From: an uncultured Sphingomonadales bacterium | Lineage (GTDB): Bacteria > Pseudomonadota > Alphaproteobacteria > Sphingomonadales > Sphingomonadaceae | Assembly: GCA_903893935.1 (NCBI GenBank) | Contig: CAITOD010000532.1 | Span: 1-14,494, forward strand | DNA length: 14,494 nt | Direction: 5' to 3' | Shown: positions 13,849 to 14,494 of the stretch, piece after piece | How the letters are laid out: every line of letters starts with the position of its first letter | Position numbering within the stretch: the stretch's first letter is position 1 | Program-made: the position numbers and the translations under genes | The notes under the pieces: generated by a model | What the model saw: only the letters and a program-made list of their open reading frames with translations | The model's database searches: none | Told to the model about the DNA's origin: nothing

Positions 13849-14494
13849 ATGCTTCAAATGGTTCGCATGCGCCGCAAAGCCGGGCTTGCCGCCGTGGCCG
13901 CCATGGCCATGGTCGCCGGTTCGGTTGCCGCCAGTGCGCAGACTGCTCCGCAGGGCTATGACCCCAACCAGGGCCCGCCGCCGGGCTATAACGCCAACCA
14001 GGCGCCGCCTCCGGGCTATGATCCCAACCAGCCAGCGCCGCCGCCCGAGCCGCAGGCGCCTCCGGGCTGGAACCCCGGGCAGACCCCGCCCCCCCCGCCC
14101 GGCTACGCGCCACCGCCCGACTATGCCGCGCAACGGGCGATGGACGCGCGCTATGCCGCCGATGCCCAGGCCTGGGCGGCGCAATATTGCGTCAAGTCGC
14201 ACGGTGACGTCGCCGCAGGCGCGGTGATCGGCGGTGTGCTCGGCGCGATTGTCGGCGGTGCCGCCGGCGGTCGGGGTGGCTCAGCCGCGTTCGGCGCGGT
14301 CGCCGGTGCAGGCACCGGTGCGGCGATTGCCGCATCGGAAAACAACGCGACCAGCCCCGGTTGCCCCCCGGGCTACGTCGTGCGCGCCGGCGCGCCTGCC
14401 TATCCCTACAGCTACCCCGGCTACGTCTATGCCGCACCGGGCTGGTATCAGCCGTGGGTGTTTGTCGGCGGTGCCTGGGTCTATCGCCCTTACC
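13849..14494 (+). CDS. Exported Pro-rich, glycine-zipper envelope protein, partial (open at right edge)
   Basis: The first 215 codons are present and no stop is reached. Residues 1-30 form a signal peptide: basic start (RMRRK), hydrophobic Ala-rich core and a SASA-Q cleavage site near 30/31. A Pro/Gly/Tyr-rich region (35-92) contains three ten-residue repeats of the type GYDPNQGPPP, with a fourth diverged copy (GWNPGQTPPP). An alternating Gly/Ala helix at about 122-163 (AGAVIGGVLGAIVGGAAGG and following) is a glycine zipper as in 17-kDa surface antigen and related outer-membrane proteins. The last part is Tyr/Pro/Trp-rich. Cys114 and Cys172 flank the zipper. It is probably in the periplasm or outer membrane; no lipobox is visible. 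AGGGA 10 bases before the ATG supports the start, although Met4 or Met7 are also possible. Confidence 0.85.
   Translation, partial: MLQMVRMRRKAGLAAVAAMAMVAGSVAASAQTAPQGYDPNQGPPPGYNANQAPPPGYDPNQPAPPPEPQAPPGWNPGQTPPPPPGYAPPPDYAAQRAMDARYAADAQAWAAQYCVKSHGDVAAGAVIGGVLGAIVGGAAGGRGGSAAFGAVAGAGTGAAIAASENNATSPGCPPGYVVRAGAPAYPYSYPGYVYAAPGWYQPWVFVGGAWVYRPY
13954..14043 (+). repeat. Three tandem 30-base units coding a GYDPNQ-PPP decapeptide
   Basis: Units at 13954-13983, 13984-14013 and 14014-14043 each encode Gly-Tyr-(Asp/Asn)-(Pro/Ala)-Asn-Gln followed by four residues, mostly Pro; a diverged fourth copy is at 14065-14094 after a 21-base insert. The DNA identity between units suggests recent duplication, so repeat number may vary between strains. 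Confidence 0.8.

Noticed and set aside
13787..14227. 146-codon plus-strand frame starting at 13787
   Set aside because: It is in a different frame from the signal peptide and repeats of the glycine-zipper protein and encodes an Arg/Pro-rich shadow product.

Overview
The window looks like chromosome of a high-GC alphaproteobacterium, most probably a sphingomonad (Novosphingobium, Sphingomonas or a relative). The grounds are the strongly GC-biased codons, the order truA-fmt facing recR-def-rmuC, and the linked set chvI-chvG-hprK-rapZ-EIIA(Man)-HPr with a short, kinase-domain-only HprK, which is an alphaproteobacterial hallmark. Most of the window is ordinary core genome. I saw no insertion sequence, phage gene, tRNA, rRNA or CRISPR array.

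Layout. (1) Positions 1-2183, minus strand: fmt, then truA, then the start of a zinc-less MDR-family oxidoreductase that runs off the left edge. These genes overlap by 1 and 35 bases, so they form a tight operon: initiator-tRNA formylation and tRNA pseudouridylation followed by an unrelated redox enzyme. (2) Positions 2244-4981, plus strand: recR, def (peptide deformylase with a His-rich insertion) and rmuC. The formyl group added by Fmt is removed by Def, so the divergent pair covers both ends of the N-formylmethionine cycle. (3) Positions 4982-5910: a REPIN-like pair of inverted palindromes, then a small membrane GGDEF diguanylate cyclase. (4) Positions 5907-11454, minus strand, read from right to left: response regulator ChvI, sensor kinase ChvG, HprK, RapZ, a 248-base gap, EIIA(Man), HPr and a SpoU/TrmH-family rRNA methyltransferase. 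This is a regulatory phosphotransfer module. HPr carries both the EI-dependent histidine and the HprK-dependent serine, EIIA has its active histidine, and no sugar permease or EI is present. (5) Positions 11653-14494, plus strand: three surface or secreted proteins. They are an uncharacterised exported six-cysteine protein, a small RTX calcium-binding protein with a type I secretion-like C-terminus but no recognisable enzymatic domain, and the start of a Pro-rich, glycine-zipper envelope protein cut by the right edge.

The least explained parts are the right-hand accessory block with its intergenic repeats, the REPIN-like element, and the 248-base AT-richer gap that splits rapZ from the EIIA gene. 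I did not find a clear new multi-gene system. The closest candidate is the adjacency of the ChvG/ChvI envelope-stress regulator to secreted and envelope proteins of unknown role.
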